DNA of 64,000 nt, taken from NCBI GenBank assembly GCA_017165825.1, contig CM029384.1, positions 19,299,158-19,363,157 on the forward strand, read 5' to 3'. The stretch comes from Hepsetus odoe. Lineage: Eukaryota > Chordata > Actinopteri > Characiformes > Hepsetidae. The notes below the pieces were generated by a model. That model was given only the letters and a program-made list of their open reading frames with translations. It was not told the DNA's origin and did not search any database. Shown piece by piece: positions 23,194 to 33,479 of the stretch. The position numbers and the translations under genes are program-made. Each line of letters starts with the position of its first letter. Position 1 is the stretch's first letter.

Positions 23194-23432
23194 CATAAGC
23201 AGAGTGATTTTCAGTCTCTCCTATTGGTTCTCTGATATGGATTAAATTCCACACTATCATTGGTTGCATCCACACCGTGATATTCCATGTCTGGTTTTGT
23301 CATGATGCCCTCCATTTCCTTTTGACCAATTATTAGGAGATGCCCAAGTGTCTTTTTTTTTTTTTTTTTTTTTTTTTTCTGGTTCTGCAATGGTATGTAA
23401 ACGAGCATGTCTTCTCTTTATCAGTATCGTGC
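23194..23432 (-). pseudogene. Possible retroviral gag remnant and poly-T run
   Basis: A minus-strand open stretch at 23211-23408 may be retroviral 5' coding sequence continuing past the Tc1 insertion. It is interrupted by about 26 T residues at 23353-23378. No diagnostic domain is visible. Confidence 0.3.
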
Positions 23433-23437
23433 TTGAA

Positions 23438-23733
23438 TGTAACGGTGGCGGGGTGCGGGAAGGATGTCAGTGCAGAGCCAGGAGTCAGGAACATAGCTTT
23501 ATTATTCATATTCACCAAAACAAGATCCAAGGACTTCAAATCAAACCAAGACACAAGGAACTGCAGTCTGACTAAACCAAGTTACCAAGAATGACAAAGA
23601 CGTGCTCTGTTCTGACTCATCAGGGCTTAAATAGCAGCCCCAGTGAAGCACACCTGTGCCTTTGTGAGCTCAGGTGTGCTCAGTCAGAATCGAGCACCCT
23701 CTACTGTGCCCAAAACAAACCTCACCCGTGACA
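23438..23733 (-). mobile_element. Solo LTR, same family as the 37.6-kb LTR
   Basis: Exactly bounded by TGTAAC...GTGACA and 5-bp target duplications TTGAA (23433-23437, 23734-23738). The minus strand shares ordered blocks with 37551-37953: 'ctgactgagcacacctgag', 'atttaagccc.gatgagtca', 'aataataaa', 'tcctggctctg.actgac' and 'ccgccaccgttaca'. No internal region. Confidence 0.85.
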
Positions 23734-23739
23734 TTGAAC

Positions 23740-24185
23740 CACCCCATATTCTCTTACTTCTCTTAATTTCATCCTTGGTACGTTTAGCCCACTTTTGACA
23801 TATCTTCAGGATTTTATCTTTTATCAGTGGATTCTTTTCTGACCTCTTTTCTACTGGTGTTTTTTTTTTTTAACCTTACTTTGTGCATCAGGAGTCTTTG
23901 CCTTAGATTTCTTAATCAAATTTTGTCTCTTAGTTGTTGGTTTTTTTTTTTTTTGATTATTTGAATACTTAATTTATTAATTATTTAATGATGAAATATT
24001 ATTGATGCTTTTCTTTATATTTTCTTTTAGAATCAGCACCTCTTTGTTTCTTTTTTTCCCTGGACAGCAGACCTTTAACAAAGGAATTTTTTTTTTTAAT
24101 AAAAATATTTTTCAGAGTGGTTTTCACCCTCTCACTCTGACCCTCACACTTTCCAGGATAGTGTAGTTATTTACCAAATACCCAT
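23740..24185. other. T-rich DNA, no gene seen
   Basis: Several homopolymer T runs and no supported ORF. Possibly further decayed retroviral sequence on the minus strand. Confidence 0.35.
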
Positions 24186-24189
24186 CTTT

Positions 24190-24325
24190 TTTTATCTGCG
24201 ATGGGCTGGTGACCTGTCCAGGGTGTCCCACCCTGTCCTTCGCCCTGTGTGAGCTGGGATGGACTCCAGCACCCCCCCGTGACCCCGCTTGGGACAAGTG
24301 GCAGAAAATGACTGACTGACTACAC
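24190..24325 (+). mobile_element. tRNA-SINE 3' fragment
   Basis: 'gcgatgggctggtgacctgt' to 'cgcttgggacaagtggcaga' matches the 3' half of the SINE family, followed by a short CTGA tail. The tRNA head is absent. Confidence 0.8.
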
Positions 24326-25089
24326 ATAAACATTAAATAAAGTTATTTTTTTAAGAGGTGGATGGATTTCCTAGCGGCCCAGAGCACCCCCCCCCCCCCA
24401 CCGCTGGTTTGTAACACAGAACATAAACTAAACAAAATCGTAGCAAAATCTGAAAAAATGCAAAAATGGAACTCTGTGGTCTAAGACATTGTGTTTTATG
24501 TATAGGGATAAATACTAGAGGGGTACTTTCTATTATAGCCCTACACCTTGATAACTCTATGTGAAGATAAAATATTACGTTATCATGTGGAATTCTTTTC
24601 TATGCTATGTGAGGTACAAAAATTGGTGAAAGCTCCCTAGATGGGTGACTGGACCATTTCATGAGCTGAAATTGGGAGACTGGTTAAAGGATTTTAGGGG
24701 AAAATTACCAAGTTCTCCTGATGACACAAACTGCAGTCAAGATTAGGGAGAGAGCAGCATGGATACATGCCAGCCGCTGCAAGCGAGCAAGCACCATTAG
24801 AGGCAAAATCATAAGAACGGGCAGTGCAATAGAGAGGTATCTTAGGATGATGTGGAGGGACGAGTGCGAAGTGGGCGTGCCCACACGATGAGCACCAGTA
24901 AACATCAAGATGGGTAACAAGTCACCTTAAGCAGCACCTGAGGGAATGATGATGGTGCAGCTTGGTAGGTGGGTAGAGTTGCCTTTTCACAATACACTAT
25001 TTAACGATTAAGAAGACATATATTATATATAAATATATGTTCTATAGAAAGCATATTTTCTCATTAATAATGAAAGAAAATAGCATTTA

Positions 25090-25124
<35 letters not shown>

Positions 25125-25200
25125 CCCTCCTAGTTTATGAGACTCCTAATCCTAAAACCTAATTGGAAAGTTAATACGATGATGTTATGGGAAGGTTGTT
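24326..25200. other. Unassigned intergenic DNA with homopolymers
   Basis: Contains a C run (about 24387-24400) and about 38 T (25091-25124). A 71-codon hydrophobic minus-strand stretch at 24705-24920 has no recognisable domain, and I do not call a gene. Confidence 0.4.
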
Positions 25201-25204
25201 TTCT

Positions 25205-27965
25205 AGTCAAGTAGGATTTTTATTGTCATTTCAACCATATACACAGTACATAGCGAAACGAAATAACGTTCCTCCAGGACCCTGATGCTACATATATAAG
25301 ACACGACATAAGACAAACAGACAGTGCAATAACAATAGACAGAACATGCAGTGCATTCATCCAACGCTGCTTTGTTCTTGCAGTGATGCAGAACAAAGCA
25401 GCCCATGTTACTGGCAATATGATGGAGCAGCAGTGTTTTGGTTAAAGTGCGGAGTGCAAAAATAAGTACCAGTAATAAGTAGTAAGTGTAGCAGTGGTAA
25501 AGTGATTCAGTTCAAGAGTCTGATGGCCAGGGGGAAGAAACCGTTTCTCATCCTGGAAGTGGAGGCCCGTATGCTGTGGAACCTTTTCCCGGATGGCAGG
25601 AGGGAGAAGAGAGTGTGGGACAGGTGTGAAGGATCATCCACAATGCCGGTTGCTTTGCAGATGCAGCGAGTGGTGAAGATGTCCTGAACAGAAGGCAGAG
25701 AGACCCTGAAGATCTTCTCAGCCGTTCTCACTACCCGTTGTAGGGACTTGCAGTCTAAGACATTACAGTTCCCGTACCAGGCAGTGATGCAGCTGCTCAG
25801 GATGCTCTCGATGGTTCCTCTGTAGAAGATGGTGAGGATGGGTGGCGGAAGATGGGCTTTCTTTAGTCTGCGCAGGAAGTAGAGCTGGGCTTTCTTTGTG
25901 ATGGAGTTGGTTAAGTGAACACCAAGAAATTTGGTGCTCTGGACCATCTCCACAGGTGAGGTGTTCATATTCAGTGGACCGTGATCCTGACGTGGTCTCC
26001 TGAAGTCAACAACCATCTCTTTAGTCTTGTCGACGTTCAGAGACCGGTTGATGATTCTACACCAGCCCGTCAGCTGTTGTATCTCCTCTCTATACGCCGC
26101 CTCGAGGGGCCCCTGTGGTCAGTGTGATGGTGTTGGAGGTGCTGTTACTGATCCTGACTGACTGGAGTCCAGGATCCAGTTACAGAGGGACGTGTTCAGG
26201 CCAAGCAGCCTCAGCTTCTCACTCAGATGCTGAGGGATGATGGTGTTAAATGCTGAACTGTAATCAATGAACAGCATTCTGACATAACTGTCCTTTCTGT
26301 CCAGATGAGAAAGGGCCAGGTGGAGTGTGGTGGAGATTGCATCGTCCGTTGAGCGGTTGGGACGATACGCAAACTTCAGGGGATCCAGTGAGGAGGGGAT
26401 TTGAGTCTTGATGTGCCTCATGACCAGCCTCTCAAAGCACTTCATGATGATAGGTGTGAGTGCGACGTGATGATAGTCGTTGAGGCAGGAGACAGAGGAT
26501 TTCTTTGGCACTGGGATGATGCTGGTGGTCTTGAAGCACATTTGAACAACAGTGGTGCTCAGAGAGATGTTGAAGATGTCAGTGAGAACATCTGCCAGCT
26601 GTTCTGCGCACACGACCTTGAATGTTGTCTGGACCAGCAGCTTTCCATGGGTTGTTTCTCAGTAGAGATCTTCTCACCTCGGTCGTGGTTTGGAGGAGGG
26701 GTGGTCTTCCTCATTACTGTGTTGTTCGCCATATCGAACCGTGCGTAGAAGCGGTTCAGCGCATCTGGGAGGGAGGAGTCACAGTCACAGGCAGGTGGAG
26801 ATGTCCTGTAGTTGGTGAGGGCCTGAATGCCTTGCCACATGCGCCATGTGTCACTGGTGTTTTTGAAGTGGCCATGGATTCTCTGTGTGTAAGTTTGTTT
26901 GGCTGCTCTGATGGCGCGAGACAGGTTCGCCCTCGCTTTTCTTAGGGCAGCCTCGTCCCCTGACTTGAAGGCTTTGTCTCGGGACCTCAGGAGTCTGCGC
27001 ACCTCCGCAGTCATCCATGGCTTCTGGTTTGGTCGCGTGATGATGAACTTGGAGACAGTAACATCCTCAATGCACTTGCTGATGTAGCCAGTCACTGAAG
27101 CTGTGTACTCCTCCAGGTTAATGGAGTCGCCGTAGGTTGCAGTCTCCCTAAACATGTCCCAGTCGGTGCGTTCGAAGCAGTCTTGAAGAGCAGATATGGC
27201 TCCTGTGGGCCAGGTGTTTACCTGCTTCATGGCGGACCTCATATGCCTGATGATGGGTCTGTACGCTGGGATCAGCAGAACAGAGATGTGGTCTGAGTGT
27301 CCGAGGTGGGGGCGGGGCTCCGCTCTGTACGCGCCGTCCATGTTTGTGTAAACATGTTTGTTTTCCCCCCTCGTTGCAAAGTCCACATGTTGGTGAAATT
27401 TAGGGAGAACTGACTTGAGATTTGCATGATTGAAATCTCCAGCAACAATAAACAGTACATCTGGATGGGAGTTTTGGAGCTTGCTGATCGCTCCATAATG
27501 TTCAGCCAGCGCTCTGTTAGCATTAGCGCTGTTAGCGCTAGCACTGGGTGTGATGTAGACTGCCATAATAAAAACTGTAGAGAACGCCCTGGGCAGATAA
27601 AAAGGTCTGCACCTGACTGTCAGGACCTCCAGCAGTGTTGAACAGTGTGCAGAGACCAACACAGCGTTTGTACACCATTCTGTGTTGATGTAAACACACA
27701 GCCCCCCTCCGCGAATTTTGCCGGACAGAGCGGTGTTTCTGTCCAAGCGAAACGCGGCGAGTCCGGCGAGCTTGATGGCGGTGTCCGGAAAGCTGTCGCT
27801 GAGCCATGACAGCAAAAACACAGCAGTCTCTGTACTCACGCTGGGTGTTCAGCTGAAGTCGTATACAGTCCAATTTATTATCCAGGGAGTGGACATTGGC
27901 GAGGAGGACGGATGGGATAGCCGGTCGGCTAGCGTTAGCCTTTAGCTGAGCCCGGACCCCAGCAC
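25205..27965 (-). mobile_element. Rex1-like LINE, 3 kb, RT core deleted
   Basis: Minus strand, reading from about 27965: endonuclease N-terminus 'LANVHSLDNKLDCIRLQLNT', a frameshift near 27810, then a 426-codon frame (26559-27839) with 'VAGDFNHAN' and 'LGHSDHI' endonuclease motifs. RT 5' part at 26119-26613 includes 'FIDYSSAFNTI' (first catalytic Asp). RT 3' part and C-terminal domain at 25507-26016. At about 26098-26105 'TTGAPRG' runs straight into sequence downstream of the catalytic box, so the (F/Y)xDD motif is deleted. The 3' end carries 'gaaatgacaataaaaatcct'. Confidence 0.85.
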
Positions 27966-28314
27966 CACTTTTAATGCAATAACAACAAAAACAAATAAAT
28001 CGACACCTGTTCCTTTGTGGAGCAAGACATTAATATGTTCTTTGCTCTCTTTAGCCACAGGAACCAATTCTTATGGGAATAAATCATTTCTCTCCTTGCT
28101 TCAGTCAAGTTAAATAGTGGGCATCACTATTTTTTCACCACAGTAGCAATGCTGGGGATCTGCTACAAAATAAACTTGGCTATCTGAGAAGTTAATGTTC
28201 ATCATAGCTGACCCAAATGATAACCTGAAAACTGAATAGTTAACAGGTGATCACTGCCTTGGGCACTGCTGGGACAGGTTTTTGGCATATGGCAGAGGTG
28301 CTTCAGGACTAATA
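27966..28314. other. Intergenic, nothing recognised
   Basis: May include the 5' UTR of the adjacent LINE; no ORF or RNA signature. Confidence 0.4.
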
Positions 28315-28562
28315 AGTGAAAGTGACAACCCTTGTCATTGCGAGGTCACAGCACAGCAAGGTGAACCACAACGAAATTGGACCGCTGCTTTTAAGCCATG
28401 CACACAAACACCATGCAGCAGTGGGCAGCTATTGAAAGCGCCCGGGGAGCAGTGACGGGGACGGCACCTTGCTCAAGGGGTAACTCAGGGCAACCTATTG
28501 GGAAGGGGTTCGAACCTCCGATCATGTGGCCAACGCCCTAACCACATACCCACCACTGCCCT
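28315..28562 (-). mobile_element. tRNA-derived SINE
   Basis: Minus-strand copy with the complement of 'ggttcgaacccc' near 28508-28519 and tail 'gtgaaagtgacaacccttgt' at 28316. The body 'agcgcccggggagcagtgac' is typical of the family. Confidence 0.85.
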
Positions 28563-28619
28563 ACATATATATATGTGATCAGACCAAAGATACAAATATT
28601 ACAATTGTAAATATTTTAA

Positions 28620-29480
28620 TGTGGCTCATTTAGCACCTAATAAATCAGAGAAATGTAAAAAAGTGGTTGGGATGGAATGCATGGAGTGCTTGCTGCCTGA
28701 CACAGAGCAGTTGCCATATCAAACTGAGATGCAGCTGGTGTCTCAATGGTCCACCAGTATCCTAAGACACAGGTGGCCCTCTTTAAGGCTATGCAGGATG
28801 TAGAGGAGCTGTTCTCGAATTTGATCATTTAGAGAAGGTAGAGGATTTTAGGGATCAAGTTTGACCATCAGAGATGTATACACCAAAGAATCAGAAGCTA
28901 GACATACTACTACACCTACATGGAGTGTCTTAATGGCTTCTAGCTTGTCTGAAGTCCACAATATTTTTTGGTTTTCTGGGTGTGGCAAGTAGTAATTGGC
29001 ATACCATGCAGTCAGGTGCTGAACATTATCCCAATAACCCACCGATCATGTGGGTTATTGATCATCTTCCTCTGATCTGGAGCATGACAAGGTGTCATCT
29101 GCAGTGTTGATATTAGAACCATGCACAGGAATGCAGTCATGGGTGAAGAGGGAGTACAAAAGAGGGCATTGCTTACTTTATAGATTCTAGCCTGTCAGTC
29201 AGAATGTCCAAAGTCCCTGCAAAATTATGTGCTAATACTTGCAGACTATCTTGGAAGTCAGCTTGAAGGGCATCGGTGTTAAACTGAACTGAAGTCAATG
29301 AACAGGATTCTGACAGACTAGGTGTAGGTGGGTGCAGAGTGGAGTGCTGATGGCATCTTTGGTGGAGTAATTAAACTGATGGGGGTCCAGTGTGGTGGGC
29401 AGACAGGATTTCAGATGTGACCAGGTTTTAAGATCGGGTGGGAGAACTGCCTCTCTCTAGGAAACCTATACAACAGAACA
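28620..29480 (-). mobile_element. Highly decayed LINE sequence
   Basis: Around 29275-29320, 'gtgttaaactgaactgaagt' followed by 'caatgaacaggattctgaca' is the degraded complement of the Rex1-like 'VRMLFIDYSSAFNT' region, and 29380-29400 echoes the next upstream block. Earlier parts cannot be aligned by eye. Confidence 0.45.
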
Positions 29481-30150
29481 AAATGTAATTGATTGCTGCC
29501 AGGCCTGTTATAACTAGACATCACTTAAATACAGCGTTTTCAGCTATAGTTTGCATGTTTTCCCAATGTCTGTGTGGGTTTCCTCTGAGGGCTCTTGTGT
29601 CCTTCCACACTACAAAGACATCCATATCAGGTGGACTGGAGATGCTGGTGTTAGCGTATATGTCTGTGTGTCTGCCCTGTGTTAGACTGACATCCTGTCC
29701 TTGATGCTTCTCTACCTTTTGACCCCATGGATGCTGGGTTAGGCTCCAGCATCACCTGTAACCCTACTCAGGTTAAGAGTGAGCAAATACATCACAAGAC
29801 CATTTCTCTAGTTGGCTTTATATCATTGTTTAAACTATTTAGAAACTATTTAGTGCTATAAGTAATCAATAATAAAGGGAATCAGAAAGAGAAAAACAAA
29901 TACTTTATTCACAGCAATATATGCTGGATTGCAATGTCTTTAATTTCTTCAAACAGAACACATGATCATGCGTATTTGTAAAAGAGGTCTTTAGTAGCTT
30001 AGAAAGGCATTTTTTGTGCCCTCAGGGACTGTTATACCCTTGGAGTGCTCTTTCTAGGTGCTGACTGTGGCTTGGTGGAGTTCAAATTCTTTAGCTATGG
30101 TTTAGCAACCGTCCTGAGCCTGATGAGGTCTTCCAAAAAACTTTAGTCAT
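29481..30150. other. Intergenic, nothing recognised
   Basis: Low-information AT-rich DNA; the 71-codon plus-strand stretch at 29489-29704 shows no domain. Confidence 0.4.
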
Positions 30151-30310
30151 GAGGTACCCTTAAGCAAGGTACATCCCCTAAAAATGCTCACTGGATGCTT
30201 GATATAGCTGCCTTCTGCTGCATGATGTGTATGGTTAAATTGAGAGAAGCATTTTGTTGTGGTTCACTGTTTGATGTGCTGTGAATTCAAAATGACAGAC
30301 TTTCACTTCA
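30150..30310 (+). mobile_element. Diverged tRNA-SINE fragment
   Basis: Recognisable blocks are 'gaggtacccttaagcaaggt' and 'attttgttgtggttcact', then 'gacagactttcacttcat', the family's body and tail order. The head is eroded. Confidence 0.6.
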
Positions 30311-30530
30311 TGAACACTTTCACTTAACTTCTGTAAGACTGCTGAAAATAATTATCATTCTTAAAAATATTTAATTCTTAAAAATATTAACAGCAGAATG
30401 ACAAATTTGTCCTCTCAGAAATCATTCAAAGTGAATTTTTTTTTTTTTTTTTTTTTGTGAACACACTACAGCACACAGTGCACCACACCACAATGTATAC
30501 TCAGTAGGTGTTATCCTGAAGGAAGAGTAT

Positions 30531-31496
30531 GTGGAGAGTGTTTTGGAAGTGAAGAGGGTGTCAGGGAGGGTGATGAGTTTGAAGCTGGAAGTTGAAGGTG
30601 TGATAATGAATGTTGTTAGTGCTTATGCTCCACAAGTTGGTTGTAAGATGAAAGTGAAGGAAAAATTCTGGAGTGAGTTAGATGAAGTGATAGAGAGTGT
30701 ACCCAGGGGAGAGAGAGTGGTGATTGGTGCAGATTTTAATGGTCATGTTGGTGAAGGGAACAGAGGTGATGAGGAGGTGATGGGTAGGCATGGTGTCAAG
30801 GAGAGGAATGCTGAAGGTCAGATGGTTGTTGATTTTGCAAAAAGGATGGAAATGGCTGTAGTTAATACTTATTTTAAGAAGAGGGAGGAGCACAGGGTGA
30901 CATATAAGAGTGGAGGAAGATGCTCACAGGTGGATTATATTCTTTGCAGGAGGGTCAGTTTGAAAGAGATCAGAGACTGCAAAGTAGTGACAGGGGAGAG
31001 TGTAGCTAAACAGCATAGGATGGTGGTCTGTAGGATGACCTTGGAGGTCAAGAAGAGGAGGAAAGTGAGGGCAGAGTCGAGGATCAAGTGGTGGAAGCTG
31101 AAGGAGGAGGACTGCAAGGTGGAATTCAGGCAGGAGTTAACACGGGCACTGGGAGGTGTCGAAGAGCTACCGGATTGCTGGGAAACTACTGCAGAAGTGA
31201 TCAGGCAGACGGCTAGAAATGTACTTGGTGTGACATCCGGAAGGAAGAAAGAGGATAAGGAGACCTGGTGGTGGAACCAAGAAGTCCAGGAGTGTATTCA
31301 AAAGAAGTGGGAGGCAAAGAAGACATGGGACATACAGAGAGATGAAGGAAGTAGACAGGTGTACAAGGAGATGAACCGCAGGGTGAAGAAAGCAGTGGTG
31401 AAGGCCAAAGAAAAGGTGTTTGGTGAATTGTATGAGAGGTTGGACAGTAAAGAGGGAGAAAAGGACCTTTACCGATTGGCTAGACAGAGAGACTGA
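30531..31496 (+). CDS. LINE endonuclease segment (RTE-like)
   Basis: 321 codons covering the C-terminal half of an apurinic/apyrimidinic endonuclease-type domain and a basic linker. Visible motifs are 'SAYAPQVGC' (about residues 31-39), 'VVIGADFNGHVGEG' (about 63-76) and 'QVDYILCRR'. The final His-containing motif is 'AKQHRMVVC'. The N-terminal Asn/Glu catalytic region is missing by 5' truncation. It ends at TGA 31494-31496 and the next ORF continues in the same frame, so this is one protein cut by a nonsense mutation. Confidence 0.85.
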   Translation: MESVLEVKRVSGRVMSLKLEVEGVIMNVVSAYAPQVGCKMKVKEKFWSELDEVIESVPRGERVVIGADFNGHVGEGNRGDEEVMGRHGVKERNAEGQMVVDFAKRMEMAVVNTYFKKREEHRVTYKSGGRCSQVDYILCRRVSLKEIRDCKVVTGESVAKQHRMVVCRMTLEVKKRRKVRAESRIKWWKLKEEDCKVEFRQELTRALGGVEELPDCWETTAEVIRQTARNVLGVTSGRKKEDKETWWWNQEVQECIQKKWEAKKTWDIQRDEGSRQVYKEMNRRVKKAVVKAKEKVFGELYERLDSKEGEKDLYRLARQRD

Positions 31497-31508
31497 TCTG
31501 GGAAAGAT

Positions 31509-33128
31509 GTGCTACAGGTCAGGACGATTAAAGATAGAAATGGTAACGTACTCACAGGTGAACAGAGCGTGTTGAGCAGATGGAAGGAATACTTTGAGGA
31601 GCTGATGAATGAAGAAAATGTGAGAGAGAGAAGACTGGATGATGTGAGAAGAGTTAACCAGGAAGTGCAGCAAATAAACAAGATGGAAGTAAGGGCAGTG
31701 ATGAAGAGGATGAAGAATGGAAAGGCTGTTGGACCGGATGACATACCAGTGGAAGCATGGAGATGTTTAGGGGAGATGGCAGTTGAGTTTCTGACCAGAT
31801 TGTTTAACACAATCTTGGCAAGTGAGAAGATGCCTGAGGAGTGGAGACGAAGTGTACTGGTACCGATCTTCAAGAATAAGGGTGATGCACAGAGCTGTAG
31901 TAACTATAGAGGGATAAAGTTGATCAGCCACACCATGAAGTTATGGGAAAGAGTAGTAGAAGCTAGGTTAAGAAAAGAGGTGAGGATCAGTGAACAGCAG
32001 TATGGTTTTATGCCGAGAAAGAGCACCACAGATGCAATGTTTGCTCTGAGGGTGTTGATGGAGAAGTACAGAGAAGGTCAGAAGGCGCTGCATTGTGCCT
32101 TTGTGGATTTGGAGAAAGCATATGACAGGGTGCCTAGAGAGGAGTTGTGGTTTTGTATGAGGAAGTCTGGTGTTACAGAGAAGTATGTGAGAGTGGTTCA
32201 GGATATGTATGAGGGCAGTGTAACAGTGGTGAGATCTGCAGTGGGAGTGACGGATGCATTTAAAGTAGAGGTTGGATTACATCAAGGATCAGCACGTAGC
32301 CCATTCTTGTTTGCAGTAGTAATGGACAGGTTGACGGACGAGGTTAGACAGGAGTCTCCGTGGACGATGATGTTTGCTGATGATATTGTGATCTGTAGTG
32401 AGAGTAGGGAGCAGCTTGAGGAGAACCTGGAGAGATGGAGATATGCTCTGGAGTGGAGAGGAATGAAAGTGAGTAGGGCAAAGACAGAATACATGAGTGT
32501 GAATGAAAGGGAGGAAAGTGGAGTGGTTAGGATGCAGGGAGTGGAGGTAACAAAGGTGGAGGAGTTTAAATACTTGGGATCAACAGTTCAGTGTAACGGC
32601 GAGTGTGGAAGAGAGGTGAAGAAGAGAGTGCAGGCTGGTTGGAATGGGTGGAGAAGAGTGGCTGGAGTGATTTGTGACAGACGCGTACCAGCTAGAGTAA
32701 AAGGGAAGGTTTACAGGACAGTAGTGAGACCAGCTATGTTGTATGGGTTGGAGACGGTGGCACTGACGAAAAGGCAGGAGGCGGAGCTGGAGGTGTCAGA
32801 GTTAAAGATGCTGAGATTTTCGTTGGGTGTGACGAGGATGGACAGGATTAGAAATGAGTATATTAGAGGGACAGCTCAGGTTAGACGTCTTGGAGACAAA
32901 GTTAGAGAAGCAAGGTTGCGTTGGTTTGGCCATGTGCAGAGGAGAGATGATGATTATATTGGAAGGAGGATGTTGAGGATGGAGCTGCCAGGAAAGAGGA
33001 GAAGAGGAAGACCAAAGAGGAGGTTTATGGACGTGGTGAGAGAGGACATGCAGGTGGTCGGGTTGAAGCAGGAAGATGCAAAAGACAGGAAGAAATGGAG
33101 ACAGTTGATCCGCTGTGGCGACCCCTAA
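31509..33128 (+). CDS. LINE reverse transcriptase segment (RTE-like)
   Basis: 539 open codons. Motifs in order: 'NGKAVGPDDIPVEAW', 'SNYRGIKLISHTMK', 'QYGFMPRKSTTDA', 'FVDLEKAYDRVPRE' (first catalytic Asp), 'GLHQGSARSPFLF' and 'MFADDIVICSES' (catalytic FADD intact), then the C-terminal 'RWFGHVQRRD' and 'GRPKRRFMDVVREDMQ'. All RT boxes are present. The preceding in-frame stop and the missing endonuclease N-terminus make this copy inactive as it stands. Confidence 0.9.
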   Translation: MLQVRTIKDRNGNVLTGEQSVLSRWKEYFEELMNEENVRERRLDDVRRVNQEVQQINKMEVRAVMKRMKNGKAVGPDDIPVEAWRCLGEMAVEFLTRLFNTILASEKMPEEWRRSVLVPIFKNKGDAQSCSNYRGIKLISHTMKLWERVVEARLRKEVRISEQQYGFMPRKSTTDAMFALRVLMEKYREGQKALHCAFVDLEKAYDRVPREELWFCMRKSGVTEKYVRVVQDMYEGSVTVVRSAVGVTDAFKVEVGLHQGSARSPFLFAVVMDRLTDEVRQESPWTMMFADDIVICSESREQLEENLERWRYALEWRGMKVSRAKTEYMSVNEREESGVVRMQGVEVTKVEEFKYLGSTVQCNGECGREVKKRVQAGWNGWRRVAGVICDRRVPARVKGKVYRTVVRPAMLYGLETVALTKRQEAELEVSELKMLRFSLGVTRMDRIRNEYIRGTAQVRRLGDKVREARLRWFGHVQRRDDDYIGRRMLRMELPGKRRRGRPKRRFMDVVREDMQVVGLKQEDAKDRKKWRQLIRCGDP

Positions 33129-33171
33129 ATGGGAGCAGCCGAAAGAAAAAGAAGAAGAAGAAGAAGAAGAA

Positions 33172-33332
33172 TCCTGATTGTGGACTGCAGTTCCTTTGCA
33201 CTCGGATCTGGATTTGAACTGCAGTCCTGGTTTCTTGTTTGTTTGTTTGTTTTGTCACTGTGAATAATAAACTTCTGTTCTGAACTCCTGGCTCCGAACT
33301 GACGTCCCTCTGGTACCCCGCCACCGTTACAG
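33172..33332 (+). mobile_element. Partial 5' LTR of the IQ-repeat element
   Basis: Starts abruptly at the LINE's GAA tail and aligns with the last 160 bp of the 3' LTR (37794-37953). I count four substitutions and one 4-bp GTTT difference by eye. It ends CACCGTTACA and is followed by the internal region. The LTR's first about 240 bp are absent. No convincing tRNA primer-binding site follows. Confidence 0.85.
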
Positions 33333-33479
33333 AAATGAGCCGCCAGTACCTGGACGTCGCGAGCCACGAGGGTGAGCAGGAGCGCGTGTTGTGGGCGGCA
33401 GCGAACGCTGTCGAGCAGACGCTGCAGCTGATAAAGACCTGGGAGACAGAGGCGACTTCTCTAGACCTCCGCGAGCATC

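Larger units (their letters stand above)
30504..33171 (+). mobile_element. Near-complete RTE-like LINE
   Basis: 5'-truncated within the endonuclease domain and ending in 'cccctaaatgggagcagccg' plus a GAA repeat tail (about 33148-33170). One frame runs from 30531 to 33128 and is broken once, by TGA at 31494-31496. It is the best copy of the family represented by fragments at 16.4, 19.8, 41.2, 56.0, 57.7, 58.4, 59.0 and 59.9 kb. Confidence 0.9.

Noticed and set aside
24705..24920. Hydrophobic 71-codon minus-strand ORF resembling a membrane protein
   Set aside because: No receptor motif, no neighbouring exon with matching phase, and a length expected by chance.
30504..30516. TATCCTGA near 30510 as the missing left half of the LTR target (the LTR has 'tatcctga' at 37797)
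   Set aside because: A second RTE copy at 56030 has the same 'ggtgttatcctg', so the bases belong to the LINE.
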